This document shows positions 23,278 through 35,653 of a stretch of 64,000 nt of DNA, one piece after another (position 1 is the stretch's first letter; each line of letters starts with the position of its first letter). This stretch comes from Acanthacorydalis orientalis. Taxonomy: Eukaryota; Arthropoda; Insecta; Megaloptera; Corydalidae. A program made the position numbers and the translations under genes. The notes under the pieces were generated by a model. It worked only from the letters and a program-made list of their open reading frames with translations, was not told the DNA's origin and did no database searches. The stretch covers positions 4,772,961-4,836,960 of the forward strand of contig CM068313.1 in assembly GCA_034766995.1 (NCBI GenBank), read 5' to 3'.

Positions 23278-23719
23278 GATATAATCTGATGTCTTCTTGG
23301 AGGCGAAACGCTGTAGGCGATTCGCTCCTCTCCGCTCGGCTTATTACGTTTACATCGAATATAGATTGGTATGCAGTCCGTAAAAATAATGTCATCTTGT
23401 ATCTGAATTAATTATTTGGTCTGTTTATTATTTATGTGAAGGATATCGGATAAGAATTCCAAATAACTAGTCAATGTATTGAAATATAAGGATGAACTGA
23501 AAGGAAAACATTTTCTTAACGTAATGAAATTATGTTTTATACTCCTTGTTCCAAACATTAAATGTTTATTTTTAGAATTTATATTTCAGTAATTTTTACT
23601 GAATGGACATTTATAAATATTTCATAAAAATCGGCCGAACTAAGTACAGTGGGTTGATTAAAAATATTCAATTTAATCTAAATCTTTCTATTGTTAACAA
23701 TATATTTTCGAAACCCACT

Positions 23720-23878
23720 TTAAAACAATCAAAGAGGACCGAAAATGCATTAACGACTTTATTGACTCTAAACCGCCATATTTTTTTTAACAAGCGATTC
23801 GTTAGTTATCCGGCAGATGGAACAATTATACAAGATAATGGGAAATATTTTGAGGACCGTAAAAAAAAATATTTTTTA
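23720..23878 (+). pseudogene. Mariner family A 3' coding fragment
   Basis: Encodes the tail of the transposase with frameshifts (AGATGGAACAATTATACAAG; GGGAAATATTTTGAGGA). It matches the C-terminal relics at 2.45, 12.7, 41.8, 56.3 and 57.7 kb. The 3' terminus is eroded. Confidence 0.7.
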
Positions 23879-23919
23879 TAAAAAGTAAATGAAGAAATGA
23901 TAAAGGTACTGGAGGTGAA

Positions 23920-24421
23920 CACAGGTTGATCGAAGTTGGATCTAGTAGTATATCACTGGAAATAAACTGCAAAATCTACAAAACAATCATTCGCCCACAT
24001 GTTATTTATGCATCTGAATCCATGGCTGAGTAAGGCATACATTCGAAGACTTCAAATATTTGAACGTAGAATCTTCAAGAAAATATATGGACCAGTGAGA
24101 ATGGGCAGAAATAAATGGAGAATTTGCATGAATTTTTTGAACTGGATAATATTTTCAAAAAGAATATTATCTCAACCATCAAAATCCAGCGAATTAGGTG
24201 GCTAGGACATTTCACACGATTGGATGACAATAGGTTGCCAGTCAAAATATTCAGCATAAAACCTACTCACAAGCGACCCATAGGCAGACCAAAAAGAAGG
24301 TGGACAGATGGAGTAGAAGGGGATATAAGATCTTTAGGAATTCCATGGTGGTGAGAAAAAACGAATGATAGGAATGAATGGAGGCGAATTTTGAAGGAGA
24401 AAATATCCTGTGGGGATAGGT
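23920..24421 (+). mobile_element. LINE (non-LTR retrotransposon) 3' end
   Basis: C-terminal part of a reverse transcriptase ORF: KTIIRPHVIYASE, then LQIFERRIFKKIYGP, IQRIRWLGHFTRLDDNRLP, RPIGRPKRRWTDGVEGD and DRNEWRRILKEK. This block order is typical of the region after the RT domain in several insect LINE clades (RTE/Jockey-like; clade not resolved). Stops and frameshifts are present. It ends directly at the (TA)n array, as expected for a 5'-truncated copy with a simple-repeat tail. Confidence 0.82.
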
Positions 24422-24423
24422 AG

Positions 24424-24426
<3 letters not shown>

Positions 24427-24487
<61 letters not shown>
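24427..24487. repeat. (TA)n array abutting the LINE 3' end
   Basis: Starts just after the LINE tail. May be the element's own expanded tail or a pre-existing array. Confidence 0.9.
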
Positions 24488-24489
<2 letters not shown>

Positions 24490-24539
24490 TATATGAAAGA
24501 GAAAAATATGAGCGTTTCAGAGTGAAACAATTAGAGATG

Positions 24540-25030
24540 ATTTTCATCGGAATATTTCAAACGATAAAAGCACACCGAACCAATCTTGACGCGTATAAGT
24601 GGAGCATTGGGAGCAACAATAATATTGCTTATTGTAAATTCGTTACAATTAAACGGATCGCAATTTACGGAGGCGTCCGTACGAACGAGATAAATCGAGC
24701 CGTCCGGATGCACAGAAATCATTCGTCCAATGTGCGGCAGACTGGAACAACAGGTCCGGAATTGGATTCGCGGCAGTCTGTCGGACGGACCACTCCATCG
24801 ATGGGTGAAATTAAACTGTTGCCTTTAAACAAATAATCTCTCGGCGCTGCTAGCGTCCGCCCGCCCGGGCCTCGCGCGCGGACCGATCGAAACGGTAATT
24901 CGTCGTGTCATTTTATATCCTATATAGCTCCCGTTCTCGTGATGCGTTCGTATTTTATCGCTCTCGAATATTTCCTTTCGCAACGAGCGCCAAACGACGC
25001 TTTAAATGTATTCGATATGGAAATGAACCC
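24540..25030. promoter_or_regulatory. CpG-rich island without recognised coding content
   Basis: GC peaks at 24840-24900, with GCGTCCGCCCGCCCGGGCCT and CGCGCGCGGACCG. A 104-codon plus-strand frame (24522-24836) matches no family. Candidate promoter or 5' exon. Confidence 0.3.
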
Positions 25031-25269
25031 GTCGTTTGTGTTAGTTGGTTTATATTTATACTTTTTTTTTTTTTGACAAAACATCGATCCGGTTTAATTT
25101 ATGCGCTCTCTGGAAAGATTTACGATATCGTAAAATACCTGTACGGATTATGTTTTACGTGTCAAACATTAACGAACGCCTATATTTCCTTCAGTACGGT
25201 TATTTTTATTCTCTTTTTATTACCGTATTAAGATTTAAGATTGCTGAGAAGTTCGAGATTTTTTTTTAA

Positions 25270-25940
25270 AAATAAAATCTCAAAAGTCGTACATCACAAT
25301 TTCATTTTATTGTCTTAGTTTTTATTTAAATCAATAACGATTAATTTTAATACATAATAAAGTCGGTCTAAAAGTCGTTGACTTTAATATTTGTATTTTG
25401 AAATATTGGAAATACAAATATTAAATTTGTCATACAAAATTAGAGGAACATCAAGGCCAATTTAAGTGACATTCATCAAAATTTGAACATGTAGGAAAAA
25501 GTAAACATGAAAAATTGAACATTGATCAAATTTATTATACAAGGAATTAGAAAAAAATAGCAGAAAATTAATTTATTCACTGGGATTCTTTTGGGGCGTA
25601 CATGATTTACAAATATTGGTCTAAGTTATTTCGCAGGGAAAAAATAGATAAAGATTAAATACATAAAAAACGTTGTACCATTCAAGAAAACTTCGATTTA
25701 GTAGTTTTACATTGAGTGACTACCGATTAAAAGTCGAAGAAATTGCAGAAAAAATCGAAATTTCGAAATCAAAATTTCCATGAAAATGTAGAAGGGAAGA
25801 AGAAAAGTGGAATGGAGAGGAGGGAAGTGGAATGTTTAGAATTTTAAATACAATTCGAAACCTCATAAACTACAATGCTACTTACAATATAAATTCCAAT
25901 ATAATTCTGATGAAATTTCGATTAAATTCACTTTTACAAA
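25270..25940. other. AT-rich DNA, no feature seen
   Basis: No ORF of interest and no element ends recognised. Confidence 0.4.
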
Positions 25941-25949
25941 ATAATTCTT

Positions 25950-26080
25950 TATTCACTCTACAGATTAAAAAGAAGTTTTCTGGTTAAAAATGTCCAATAA
26001 TTGATTAGTGATCATTTTTGATTGTTGCTTATCCGCATTTCAATGGAAATTCCAGCATGTTCAGATTGATAAAATTGAAA
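25950..26080. repeat. Foldback element, left-arm fragment
   Basis: AAAATGTCCAATAATTGATT, then GTGATCATTTTTGATTGTTG and CGCATTTCAATGGAAAT, in left-arm order. Confidence 0.55.
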
Positions 26081-26580
26081 TTATGTGTGCGTTTTTAAGC
26101 ATTTTATTCTGTATTAAAATATATCAACATTTCAAAATAAAAATAAAAAATCAACAAGACGAATTTCTAACTCCACATTATAAAAACATCATCTCCTACA
26201 ACCGTTCAAAACTAATACTATATAATATTTATTATTAACGATACATTTATACAAGACACGTCGGTCTCGATGCCGCCCCACTATCCGAAAGAAAAATTAA
26301 TATACACGCCATGCACTGCCAGTTATTGTTCACTATGAAACGCAAATTGCACCCAAGGTGTGTGTTTGCTCATATCTACAATCATTCCGCATCTCTGAAG
26401 AAACATTTTGGGAAGTGATGGTTCTTGTGATACACTGTTATAAAAAATAACTGCCATTGTCGCATCTCTTTGGACACATTAGACGAATTTATATGCACGA
26501 AATGTAATGAAGAAACTTATAAACGTACGAAATTAATTAAATCTGAAATATCACACATACATACATCTCTCTCTCTCTCT

Positions 26581-26581
<1 letters not shown>

Positions 26582-26649
<68 letters not shown>
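26582..26649. repeat. (TA)n array next to mariner B derivative
   Basis: TA run with one GTA interruption, ending 8 bp before the element at 26658. Confidence 0.95.
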
Positions 26650-26657
26650 AAGATGTA

Positions 26658-26993
26658 CGAGGGTGCGATGAAAAGTTTCTAGTCTAAGAAGGAAAACAAC
26701 AAAATATTGGGTGAAAAATGATTTTATTTTTCGACATAGTCTTTTTATAAATCAATACACTTATTCTAGGGATATTCGAGAGGCTTTGTACCATCCTCAT
26801 AGGCCAATTTTCCTCAGAAGTAACGGTTTTCGGTATTCCTAATCGTAATGCATCCTCAGTGCTCTTATAAACATAATTAAAGTCCAGAATTCATGTTTTA
26901 ACAGTTGAAAACCATAGAACAGATTTGCCTAAAGTAGAATTCAGCCATCTGTTCAAAAATCTACTAGAATCGAAACTTTTCATCCCACCCTAG
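26658..26993 (-). mobile_element. Miniature mariner (family B), 336 bp
   Basis: Left terminus CGAGGGTGCGATGAAAAGTT, right terminus (reverse-complemented) CTAGGGTGGGATGAAAAGTT, flanked by TA. Its internal sequence keeps the 3' leader (AACAACAAAATATTGGGTGA) and a short N-terminal relic (STEDALRLG) like the 10269 copy. The catalytic core is deleted. Confidence 0.8.
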
Positions 26994-26999
26994 TATTCT

Positions 27000-27860
27000 C
27001 GAACTGTAATGACCGGAAAAATATTTGCCTTGAAATTAATTAGAGACGTAATTTATTGCTCTCCTTTTTTATTGAATACTGATAACATTACTCAATGTCA
27101 AATACAAAACGAACAATCTGAAAAAAACATGCAAACTATATTCAAATATATTAAATAATTCATGTGAATTAATATTTGTAAAATATTGTTACACGTACAA
27201 AAAAGTTATATTTCTTTATTTAATCTCTTAGTTTAATCCGTTACGAATTAAAATTCCTTCTGATTGAATTTCTGTTCTATGATTTTCGTAGAAATAATAT
27301 AGTTCTTTTTATTCGGCTGATAGGAAAATAATTCTGGTTTTCGTTTTACGAATTCTAATCTTATTTTTTTTTCATGAATTGTGTTCATGTCAATATCATT
27401 TTAAAGTGCATTTCTCGGTTTGTACTTTGGCAACATCAACTTTGGTTTTATTAGTAATTTTTCTCAAAACTAGGCTATTGAATTAAAGATGGAAAAATGG
27501 AATAGATGTAGACACCTATTCCCCCTTTTCTTACTTTCATAAAAATCGAAAAAAATAACAATATAGTTTTATTACTATTGAATCAATGTTTACTGTTATA
27601 TAAAAAAAATTAAAAAAATATTTTTAGCAGAGAAAAAAATTTCCAAAATTAATGGATTAAAGAATTTCAATCTTTTCATTTGAATATTTTATAGAAAAAT
27701 ATAATGCAAAATGTTTAATTTTCCAGTTTCCATGAAGGAATTGTTTTTTTAATCTATTTTCATATTAATACTTCTTTGTTTAAAAAACTAGTAAAGTGTA
27801 TCAAAACCATTTCATTTCATAAAACAATTACAGAGAAAAGCGTAACATCAAACATTTTCA
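27000..27860. other. AT-rich DNA, no feature seen
   Basis: No supported gene or element. Confidence 0.4.
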
Positions 27861-27880
27861 GTTGAATTTCAAGGAAAAAA

Positions 27881-28126
27881 CTACACTTTTTTAATGAAAC
27901 TAGTTTCATATTTTTCATAACAGTCCTTCTTTGATATCCTTTGTAACATGAAACATCCAGCAACTATTCTCTTACGTTCAAACTGCACTCTCTTCATAAA
28001 CCGTTCTCCATTGTCACAATAAAGTTCATATTCTTCATCATCTGACCGACTCGTCACCAACATCCATCGCTCGAATACCCAACACGACAATCCCTCTCCG
28101 CTTATTATGTTTTTAAATACGCTCTG
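27881..28126 (-). CDS. Possible terminal exon of an unknown gene
   Basis: An open frame of about 80 codons, less AT-rich than its surroundings and purine-rich on the coding strand. It contains DDEEYELYCDNGERFMKRVQ then FERKRIVAGCFMLQ and ends in a stop. A plausible acceptor (ATATTTGCAG) lies 10 bases before the first ATG, which suggests a 3' terminal exon rather than a stand-alone gene. No family is recognised and no upstream exon was found. It may be chance. Confidence 0.2.
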   Translation of the reverse strand, partial: QSVFKNIISGEGLSCWVFERWMLVTSRSDDEEYELYCDNGERFMKRVQFERKRIVAGCFMLQRISKKDCYEKYETSFIKKV

Positions 28127-28129
28127 CAA

Positions 28130-29265
28130 ATATTACTCCAGTCTTTTACGGTCAAATAACTTCAATATGAAAACAGAATTAATCCTTTTTGTGTTCCAAA
28201 CGAGAACTGAACGTATTTTGTAACAAAATACGCCGCGATTAATTTATTATTTTATGCGTGGATTTCGAAGGGTGTGGAGATGTGTACGTGCCGTGTAATC
28301 TAAAACTAAATCCGATATTTTAAACACTTTTCCGATATTCAACGTTTATGTTAGACAGGTACTCGGATGCGTTATGTAATTAGGCTGTAATATGATACAA
28401 TTACGTTCAAGTTTATGAAAAATAATGATAGAGATGGCCGGAGACAAAATTAAAATGATAATCAAGCGTCCGCTTAAATAAACAGCATCAGAGAGTCGAT
28501 GTGCGTTTTGTAACATGAACAAAAGTACGTTGAATGTGTGTGTGATTAAAAGTGAACCCTCTTGTAGGCACCTCCGTTCGTTGAGATGATATTCTTTGAA
28601 TTCCCAACGGTTCAAAATGATCACACTTCCAACACAGCCCTTCAAGTTCTCTCTCTCTTTACATATACACACACACACACATTGTCATCTCTTCAGCTCT
28701 TCATCCTTAACTTATTTACAAGCGTACAGCGAGTTGATTCCGTGTCTGCAGTAACGATGTCACACGACTGAAGTGACTATTCAAGAATGTTAGTTGTCTA
28801 GACGGATAGTGAATTAACTGTACACAATAGAAACGAAATCCTTGTTTCTCTGCTATTTTCATAAATGTATAAAGAAATTGCATATAGCTGAATCTCTCTA
28901 TTGACGTAACCGTTGCTGTATAAACTGTATTCAGAGAACGAGACTAAACACTGAATAAAATTATTTAACTACGACGAATTCCGGTTTGCTAATCGAATAT
29001 TTGATGAAATAAAATAATTATAACTAAGTTTATAATTGTTTTTGTAGAGATTCCAAGGCTTAGTAATTAGAGAAAAAAGTTTTTAAAAGGGTCGAATTTC
29101 TTGTGTAGGGAGAAATAAAAAGGGTTACTTTAAAAGTGTTTTGTTTATTTTCGTATTCTCTTCCATTTCTTCTCTCATTAGTTTTTATGTACAATTAGTT
29201 AATTTAAAATTTGATCTTTGATATATGTTATAGTTTTTTTAAATGTCAGTTATTTTTCAGATTTG
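28130..29265. other. Mostly AT-rich DNA with a mixed-composition stretch at 28.2-28.95 kb
   Basis: A few ORFs of 60-110 codons near 28.35-28.77 kb are unrecognised. A (CA)n run lies at 28667-28681. Nothing else supported. Confidence 0.4.
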
Positions 29266-29269
29266 GATA

Positions 29270-29665
29270 ATTTCTAGCTATTAGTAAGAGTTGTAATTTT
29301 ATTTATTTAAAAATCACTTTTATAAAATAATCATTTATTTACAGAATTTTTTACTCTATACTTTTCTATACTCTTATACTTTTCAATAATCAATTTTTTG
29401 TTTAATGTTTGAGTATGATATAAGTGTGAATAAGCAATAATCAAAATAGTCAATAACATATTTTTGAACTTGATTTTTAGTTATTAATAAGAGTTATTAT
29501 TCTATTTATTTAAAGATCACTTTTATAAAATAATCGCTTATTTAAGAAATTTTTAGTCTATACTTTTGTATACTCTTATACTTTTCAATAATCAATTTTT
29601 AAGAATGATATAAGTGTGAATTTGCAATAATCAAAGTGATTAATAATATATTTTTGAACTTTTTG
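29270..29665. repeat. Tandem duplication, two units of about 195 bp
   Basis: Unit landmarks: CTATTAGTAAGAGTTGTAAT vs TTATTAATAAGAGTTATTAT; CACTTTTATAAAATAATC in both; ACTCTTATACTTTTCAATAA in both; GATATAAGTGTGAAT in both. Head to tail, with no coding content. Confidence 0.8.
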
Positions 29666-30179
29666 ATCTGAAAAATGTTCTATCAAGGATTAGAAAATTC
29701 ATCTGTGAAAGTCAATTCAGTCGTAGTCTCTACAATGTTATTGATTTCTTCTTATTATTTTGTTGTAGATAATCTATCCGTTTGCAAATGAAAACAATGT
29801 TGCTGTCCAGAAAACAGACATGGACAGAAGAGGTGAGTAGATTTATTTTATCAAAAATTTGATAATCAGTATTCATTTTTAAGTAAAAAATATATTTATT
29901 GAGAATTATTTATTTAATGCCAGATGTAAATTTGAAAATAACCCAGGAAACTTTATTCGTTGATATATGAATATAATGAAATTATTTATAATAAAATTCC
30001 AACTGTATTTCAGATGATTTAATATATTTATTAAAAATAGTTAAAAATCATAATTGTGTATATAATTGTAATCTCGTTTAAGTAGTGGTCCTGATAGACT
30101 TCTTATTTTTAAATCACAGTATTTATTTTCTAGGATTAATTTCAGTATTTATTCTAACTTATCTACAGCTATCTTCAGA

Positions 30180-30450
30180 TGCTATACATGCCTTTTCTAA
30201 TCATAAATGTTCAATAATTGAGTATTGTTCTTCTTGATTGTTGATAATGGGCATTCAATGTTAATGTTATCATTTTCAAAGCGTTTTATAATACAGAAAA
30301 TCTGATTTTTTGTATTTTAACGCTTTGGGAATGATGGAATCATCTTAGAAATACAAATAACTAACATTCAAAAATGATCAGTAAAATAATTATAATAATT
30401 ACTGAATATTTTTGATTGTAAACAATTTTAGTGGTTTGTGATGGAGTAAG
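30180..30450. repeat. Foldback element copy
   Basis: Left arm TCATAAATGTTCAATAATTG. Centre near 30310 with AAAGCGTTTTATAAT facing its inverted partner TAACGCTTTGGGAATG. Right arm CAAAAATGATCAGTAAAA and TACTGAATATTTTTGATTG. Confidence 0.6.
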
Positions 30451-31289
30451 AAATTAGCTTTTTTTAAAAAAACGTTTTTCTGTTTATTCCAAGAACTCTG
30501 AATCGAATTAAATACTTTTTTTATTTCGTACTGCTATAAAATTTTATATATCCTCTTAGTTGACTGCTCCAAACATTTTAGAATATTAAAATTTGAAAAA
30601 AATGAAATGCGGACTAATATCTTATCTTTGTCCAATAATCTGAAAGTCATCTTCTTGTATGTTTTTGTGCTGCTGGAATATCTATTTTCTTCGTTTTATG
30701 ACATGTTCTATTTTCAATTTTCTTATTAATAGTATTTGCATATTTTTTTATTTCATATTTCATACATTGACAACATAAATGAATGCATAATGAAGCAGTT
30801 TTTCGAATAAAATTGGAGACGGTTTTATAACTCTTCAGTTTAACAATAATAGTGTAATTAACAGATTAAAATATTATAAGATATTGTAAATTATCATTAT
30901 ACTTTATTCAGGGAAGATAAATTAATCAAGTTAGATTAAAATTTGAATTATTTTCGATTATGGTTTTAGTCCATCCTGTAGTTATGTAAATAGTAAAAAA
31001 TATGACAGAAATAAAATGTAGATTAGTTGATTAAAAAGAAGAACAAAAAAAACTATCGAATTAAATATTATGTAAATGTTTACATCATTGCAATCATGGA
31101 ATTTAATCAAATGAAACGTGAACTGTACAATAAGTTCAAACATTCTCGTGCAACAAACGCGTTCAAATAATTTCCTCGTTACTGTTAATAAATTACAGAT
31201 GAAGAACAATGTTATAAAGAAAACAAGTACAAAAAAGTAAACTCAAGCAGTTTCGATTTGCAGTATAGACGAAGATATATAGTTTAGGG

Positions 31290-31830
31290 ATGATATGAAA
31301 GGCTCGTATAATAATATCGTGTACGAGAAACGAGACGAGTGGATAGATAATAATATGGTCTATACTGTTCGGTCGCGTCGGTTCAGATCTAGCAGAATGC
31401 GTCGAGTTAACCGGCCGCCCGGCAGCCAGCTAGCCAACCGACCGACGAATCAACGAACCAACCGACCGATAGACGTCCCGACCATCCACACCACCGAGTC
31501 ATCCGAACCATCCGTTCTTTATTTGGCTGCGAACGTGTCGCGTCGCACTAGAACAGCACTGCCCAGCCATCGACTTGATAGTTTATGAAACGCAAACATC
31601 AAGCGAAGCGGCTGTCGTCGAAACCCAATTGAGTTTTCGCACAACAGCCATGTTCTGGATCGGTGTTTTTCTTTTGTTTCACTTTACATAAATCGATCGG
31701 CGTTACTCGAAAATGGATTGTTTGATGTATGATCGGCCCGTCGTCGATGACACTTGAGCTACTCTTTTTTTTTAAAAAAATACACATGCCAGTGTGTTAG
31801 TGCTTGTCGGGGTTGAATATTGTGAACCAT
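31290..31830. promoter_or_regulatory. CpG-rich island without recognised coding content
   Basis: GGCCGCCCGGCAGCCAGC followed by a degenerate ACCG/AACC tetranucleotide run (CAACCGACCGACGAATC). The plus-strand frame 31295-31588 (97 codons) translates that run and looks like low-complexity noise. Candidate promoter or 5' UTR. Confidence 0.3.
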
Positions 31831-32089
31831 GACGTTGTATGTACTAGAATGATTCGTGTCGAACGGGACATTTACATAACAGTTTTATATATTTTTTTGT
31901 ATCTGAAATTGATTTTCATATCAACCAATTTTTTTACATACGATTCATATATATATATATATAACCATTGTTTAACGTGGGAGTTAGCTTCCGGAAAAAT
32001 ATCGTATAAAAATATAAAAATCTCATTATGCGAGACTCAGTTTAAATATAAAAAGTTACATTTCAAAAACGGTTATTTTAAATATTAGG

Positions 32090-32160
32090 TAGCTCTACCC
32101 TCTGTTCGCTGCGCTCACCCAGCTTTGGTAGGGCTTTGCCTCTAGCTAGCCCTCCCCTAA
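32090..32160. other. Short isolated GC-rich block with inverted ends
   Basis: A 65-70 bp block unlike its flanks, containing TTCGCTGCGCTCACC and GGTAGGGCTTTGCC. It is bordered by TATTAGG at the left and its inverse CCTAATA at the right. The core GGTGAGCGCARCGARC (minus strand here) also occurs at 62.65 kb on the plus strand. Identity unknown. Confidence 0.45.
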
Positions 32161-32389
32161 TAAATAACAGAAATTAACAAATTATACGCACAAATATCTG
32201 GGTAAAATGTAAGTCGTTAAATTTTTATTGGAAAAGTTTATAAAAAATTAATAACAAAATGCAATGTTAAAATGTGTAAAATTTTATTTTATTCTAAAAC
32301 TTCAGCGAATACAATATTTCGAATAAATTTCTTATCAGTTTTATACTGAAATCGTATACCCTCTTTCGTTAAACACCATGAGAGCTATA

Positions 32390-33339
32390 TACATCTGACT
32401 GATATTAACCAATCAGAATAGAGACCACCATCCATTTTCCATCCTCGGTTATGATTTTATGCAAAAAAATCCTTTATTTTGAACGTTGTGAGCTAGGACA
32501 TGGTCGTATCGCATCTTCATTTTTTGCTTTCCAGGCTGAGCTCGTGTGGAAGCCATCGACCTATTTTTTGATTTTTTCCAACCGATGCAGACGCTAGTAA
32601 ATTTCTTACCGAGTAACTGTAAGTTGTTTAGTGATTTCCTGTTCAGTCTGTGCCAGGCTTATGAACTCGTCTTTGCGATCATGGCAACAGCTCAAAACTA
32701 TTAATATGGTGGCGATAGTAGTAGGTCGGTACTCTGAACACGAGTTTTAAAAATTTTCGGAACTTCTCGGTGTCTCCTGTGTTGATTGTCATTTTAAGGC
32801 AAATGTAATGTAATGTAAATAAGAATGTGTGCGACAAGAGCGAACAGAGGAGTGAGAGAGGTCCAAAGTCCGACCTATTTGTAGCACCGCCTAGTGGCAT
32901 TTACATTCCTTACCAGAGAAATGTATTGGCAATATAAACAAGTGTCATAGGCCTGGTTTGAGCAGAGTCTTCAATTAACAGATGCTCAAAAGCTCCTCGT
33001 CTTCAATTTTTAACTGTTATCCAGAACGTTCTCGATCGAAAAGATCAAAATCACCATTCCGAAACTTTTGAAACCGTTCTATGCATCACAACACCTTCCC
33101 TAAAAGCTGAACAAATCCTTCCCGCAGATTCGGCAGTATTTTTTCAATTATGTAATGATTAATATGTTTCTTTTCAGATGTCATGTCTCGACTACTGTTT
33201 TGTGAGGTTATGCCAAATGTTTGGTTAAGATATATAGTGTTTAAAATGTTAAAATTGGGAGTTAATAATCCTAAAACGACGAGAAAACATTTCAGTTTAA
33301 AACAAAATTATGATTGATCTAATTTAAAGACATAGAATA

Positions 33340-33341
<2 letters not shown>
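32390..33341 (-). pseudogene. Mariner family A, long copy, interrupted by element X
   Basis: The minus strand carries the leader, the start region and then ELEHLL-like and EDSAQT coding, a break, and then GKWMV-type coding near 32400 that matches the region around the first catalytic Asp. Frameshifts are frequent. It reaches further into the transposase than the miniature copies, so it derives from a more complete element. The 5' terminus has been replaced by the (TA)n array at 33343. Element X sits between the two coding blocks. Confidence 0.7.
32708..32948 (+). mobile_element. TIR element X, copy 2
   Basis: Left terminus GGTGGCGATAGTAGTAGGTC and inverted partner GACCTATTTGTAGCACCGCC at 32872-32891, followed by the same tail as copy 1 (GGCATTTACATTCC, CCAGAGAAATGTATTGGC). 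Inserted in mariner coding sequence, whereas copy 1 is in a mariner leader, so these are independent insertions. The outer right border is approximate. The minus-strand frame through it (MPLGGATNRSD...) matches nothing I recognise. Confidence 0.6.
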
Positions 33342-33342
<1 letters not shown>

Positions 33343-33399
<57 letters not shown>

Positions 33400-33402
33400 G
33401 TA
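33343..33402. repeat. (TA)n-(GTAT)n microsatellite
   Basis: TA run ending in GTAT tetranucleotides. It replaces the terminus of the neighbouring mariner. Confidence 0.95.
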
Positions 33403-33409
33403 TGAAAAG

Positions 33410-34300
33410 AGACAACTATATAAAAAGATTCGAAGCTCAGTAGATTTTTTTACATGTATCAATTTCAAATATTTTACAGCACATAATACCATGTAAGCTT
33501 TCCGTATATTTCGTGTCCGGACGATATGTGATATGATTTTTATGTCTGTTATTTCTTGTTATAGTCTCGAAACTCCGTGTCACATTCCACACGGCTTGAT
33601 TATATCTTATTTTAGACTGTACGGTATTTTTTTGCGGCGAGAATATTTGAATGTAAATTAGAGATAAACTTTATATTGTTATATTCAGACGTCGTGCTGG
33701 TTACGATAATATTATACATTGTTATATAAACCGGTACTATTCATTCTGTGTACATCAGTGGGATGCTGTTCTGTTAAGATTCCATATTTAAATGAATTAC
33801 GTACAGGTGACATTCGGTGCGAGATATTCGCTGGATTTGTCTCTTTAAAAATGAATATCATTTAGTGTTAATAAAGAAATTGGTGCGGGAATGTCTGCGA
33901 TAAAAATTCATAAATGTTGCTCGTGGCGTTGGGAGAATTATATCTGTTGAATATCAAACAGAGTTTATAAAGTAAAAGTATATAGTAGGTAATTTACTTT
34001 ATATCGAATAAAATAATCTGAATTTTTTTATTTGAATACATACAGTATATTTTGACTTGTTAGTAATTTCTTTACTGATTTTATTCTTGATTCATTTATT
34101 TAAAGCATTTATGATTATTTTGAATTCAATGAATTATTTTATTCAATAAACGGATTAGTAGTGACATCACAGCTAGGATTCTTTATTGATTTAATTTTTT
34201 AGTTTGATTTTTTTTATAAAAAAATTATTGAATATTCACTCATAAAATGAAATTTCAAAATATCGTATTTTAGGAAATAATTTGAGATGAAAAACAAAAA
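33410..34300. other. No supported feature
   Basis: Slightly less AT-rich at 33.5-33.9 kb, without a recognisable gene. Confidence 0.4.
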
Positions 34301-34309
34301 TTTATTTTT

Positions 34310-35110
34310 GTGCCACGAATAATATTTTTTACATAAAATCAATCAATTTTTGAACAAAAAATTGAATTGTGTAATTATAAATTTTTTGCAAATTTTTCCA
34401 TACTATAGGTCGTGATTTTTATTCGGTCAAAAATTGAAAATTTTAAAACCTTATTCTTTTTATGATTCTACTGTTCAGTTAAGTAAAAAATATAAATCTT
34501 TATTAGAAAATTTTATTTTTAGCACGAAAATTTTGATTTATTGACTTTAAATCAATTTTAGACAAAAAGGTATTTTATCATTGGACACAAAAAATTAGAA
34601 AAAATATTTTTCCACTATACAATTGTATAAATATGTCAAAGATCACTATAAATATACAAGAAATATCATTTTGAATAAAATATATTTCGTCTTTTATGTA
34701 AAAATTGGACAAATGGAAGAAAAACCTTTCACAGCTCAAAAATTGAAAATTTTCACAATTTAATGTTCTAGTCTATAATTTGACAACCGAGCGAAAAACT
34801 GTGTGTTTTTTTTGCGAATAATGTTTTTTTGCATAAAATCAATCGATTTTTGAACAAAAAATTGAATTGTGTAATTATCAATTTTTTGCAAATTTTTCCA
34901 TACTATAGGTCGTGATTTTTATTCGGTCAAAAATTGAAAATTTTAAAACCTTATTCTTTTTATGACTATACTGTTCAGTTAAGTAAAAAATATAAATCCT
35001 TATTAGAAAATGTTATTTTTCACACGAAAATTTTGATTTATTGACTTTAAATCGATTTCAGATAAAAATATATTTTATCATCGAAAACAAAAGATTAAAA
35101 AAATATATTT
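34310..35110. repeat. Direct duplication with a 500-bp period
   Basis: About 300 bp at 34310-34610 recurs at 34810-35110. The block ATACTATAGGTCGTGATTTT starts exactly 500 bp apart (34404 and 34904). Differences are few, so the duplication is recent. Both units are very AT-rich and non-coding. Confidence 0.85.
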
Positions 35111-35114
35111 TTGT

Positions 35115-35605
35115 CTTAAATTACATTTAAATGTTAAAGACGAGTAAAACTTTTCAGCAAAATACATTTTTCATTCTTTGAAAAAATCGAATAAATAAAG
35201 AAAAAACAATTTTAGTTCTCAAGCAATTTTCAAAATCATATTTACTGAATATAATCAGACGAATTAGCATTTTTACCTACCGAAATGTCTTCTACATCTT
35301 GAACTTTTTTTTACACACTAATCATTATTTCATTTTATTTATTACAGAATCTTATTTATTTGATTTTCTGACAATTTTTTCATAGAATTAGATTCAAGAA
35401 AACATTTCTAAGCTTCTTATCATTTTAAGTATCAAAAACAGAACGATATTAACTAACTATGACCTATAAATAACCGATCGTAATTTTTTTCTTTGGTCGT
35501 TGCACGAAGACAACGTGCAATTGGAATAATTTTCCACATCAATGCTCTTAAATAACACTCTTTTGTAACTATATGAAAATAAAACATATTTAAATACCAA
35601 TTACA

Positions 35606-35653
<48 letters not shown>

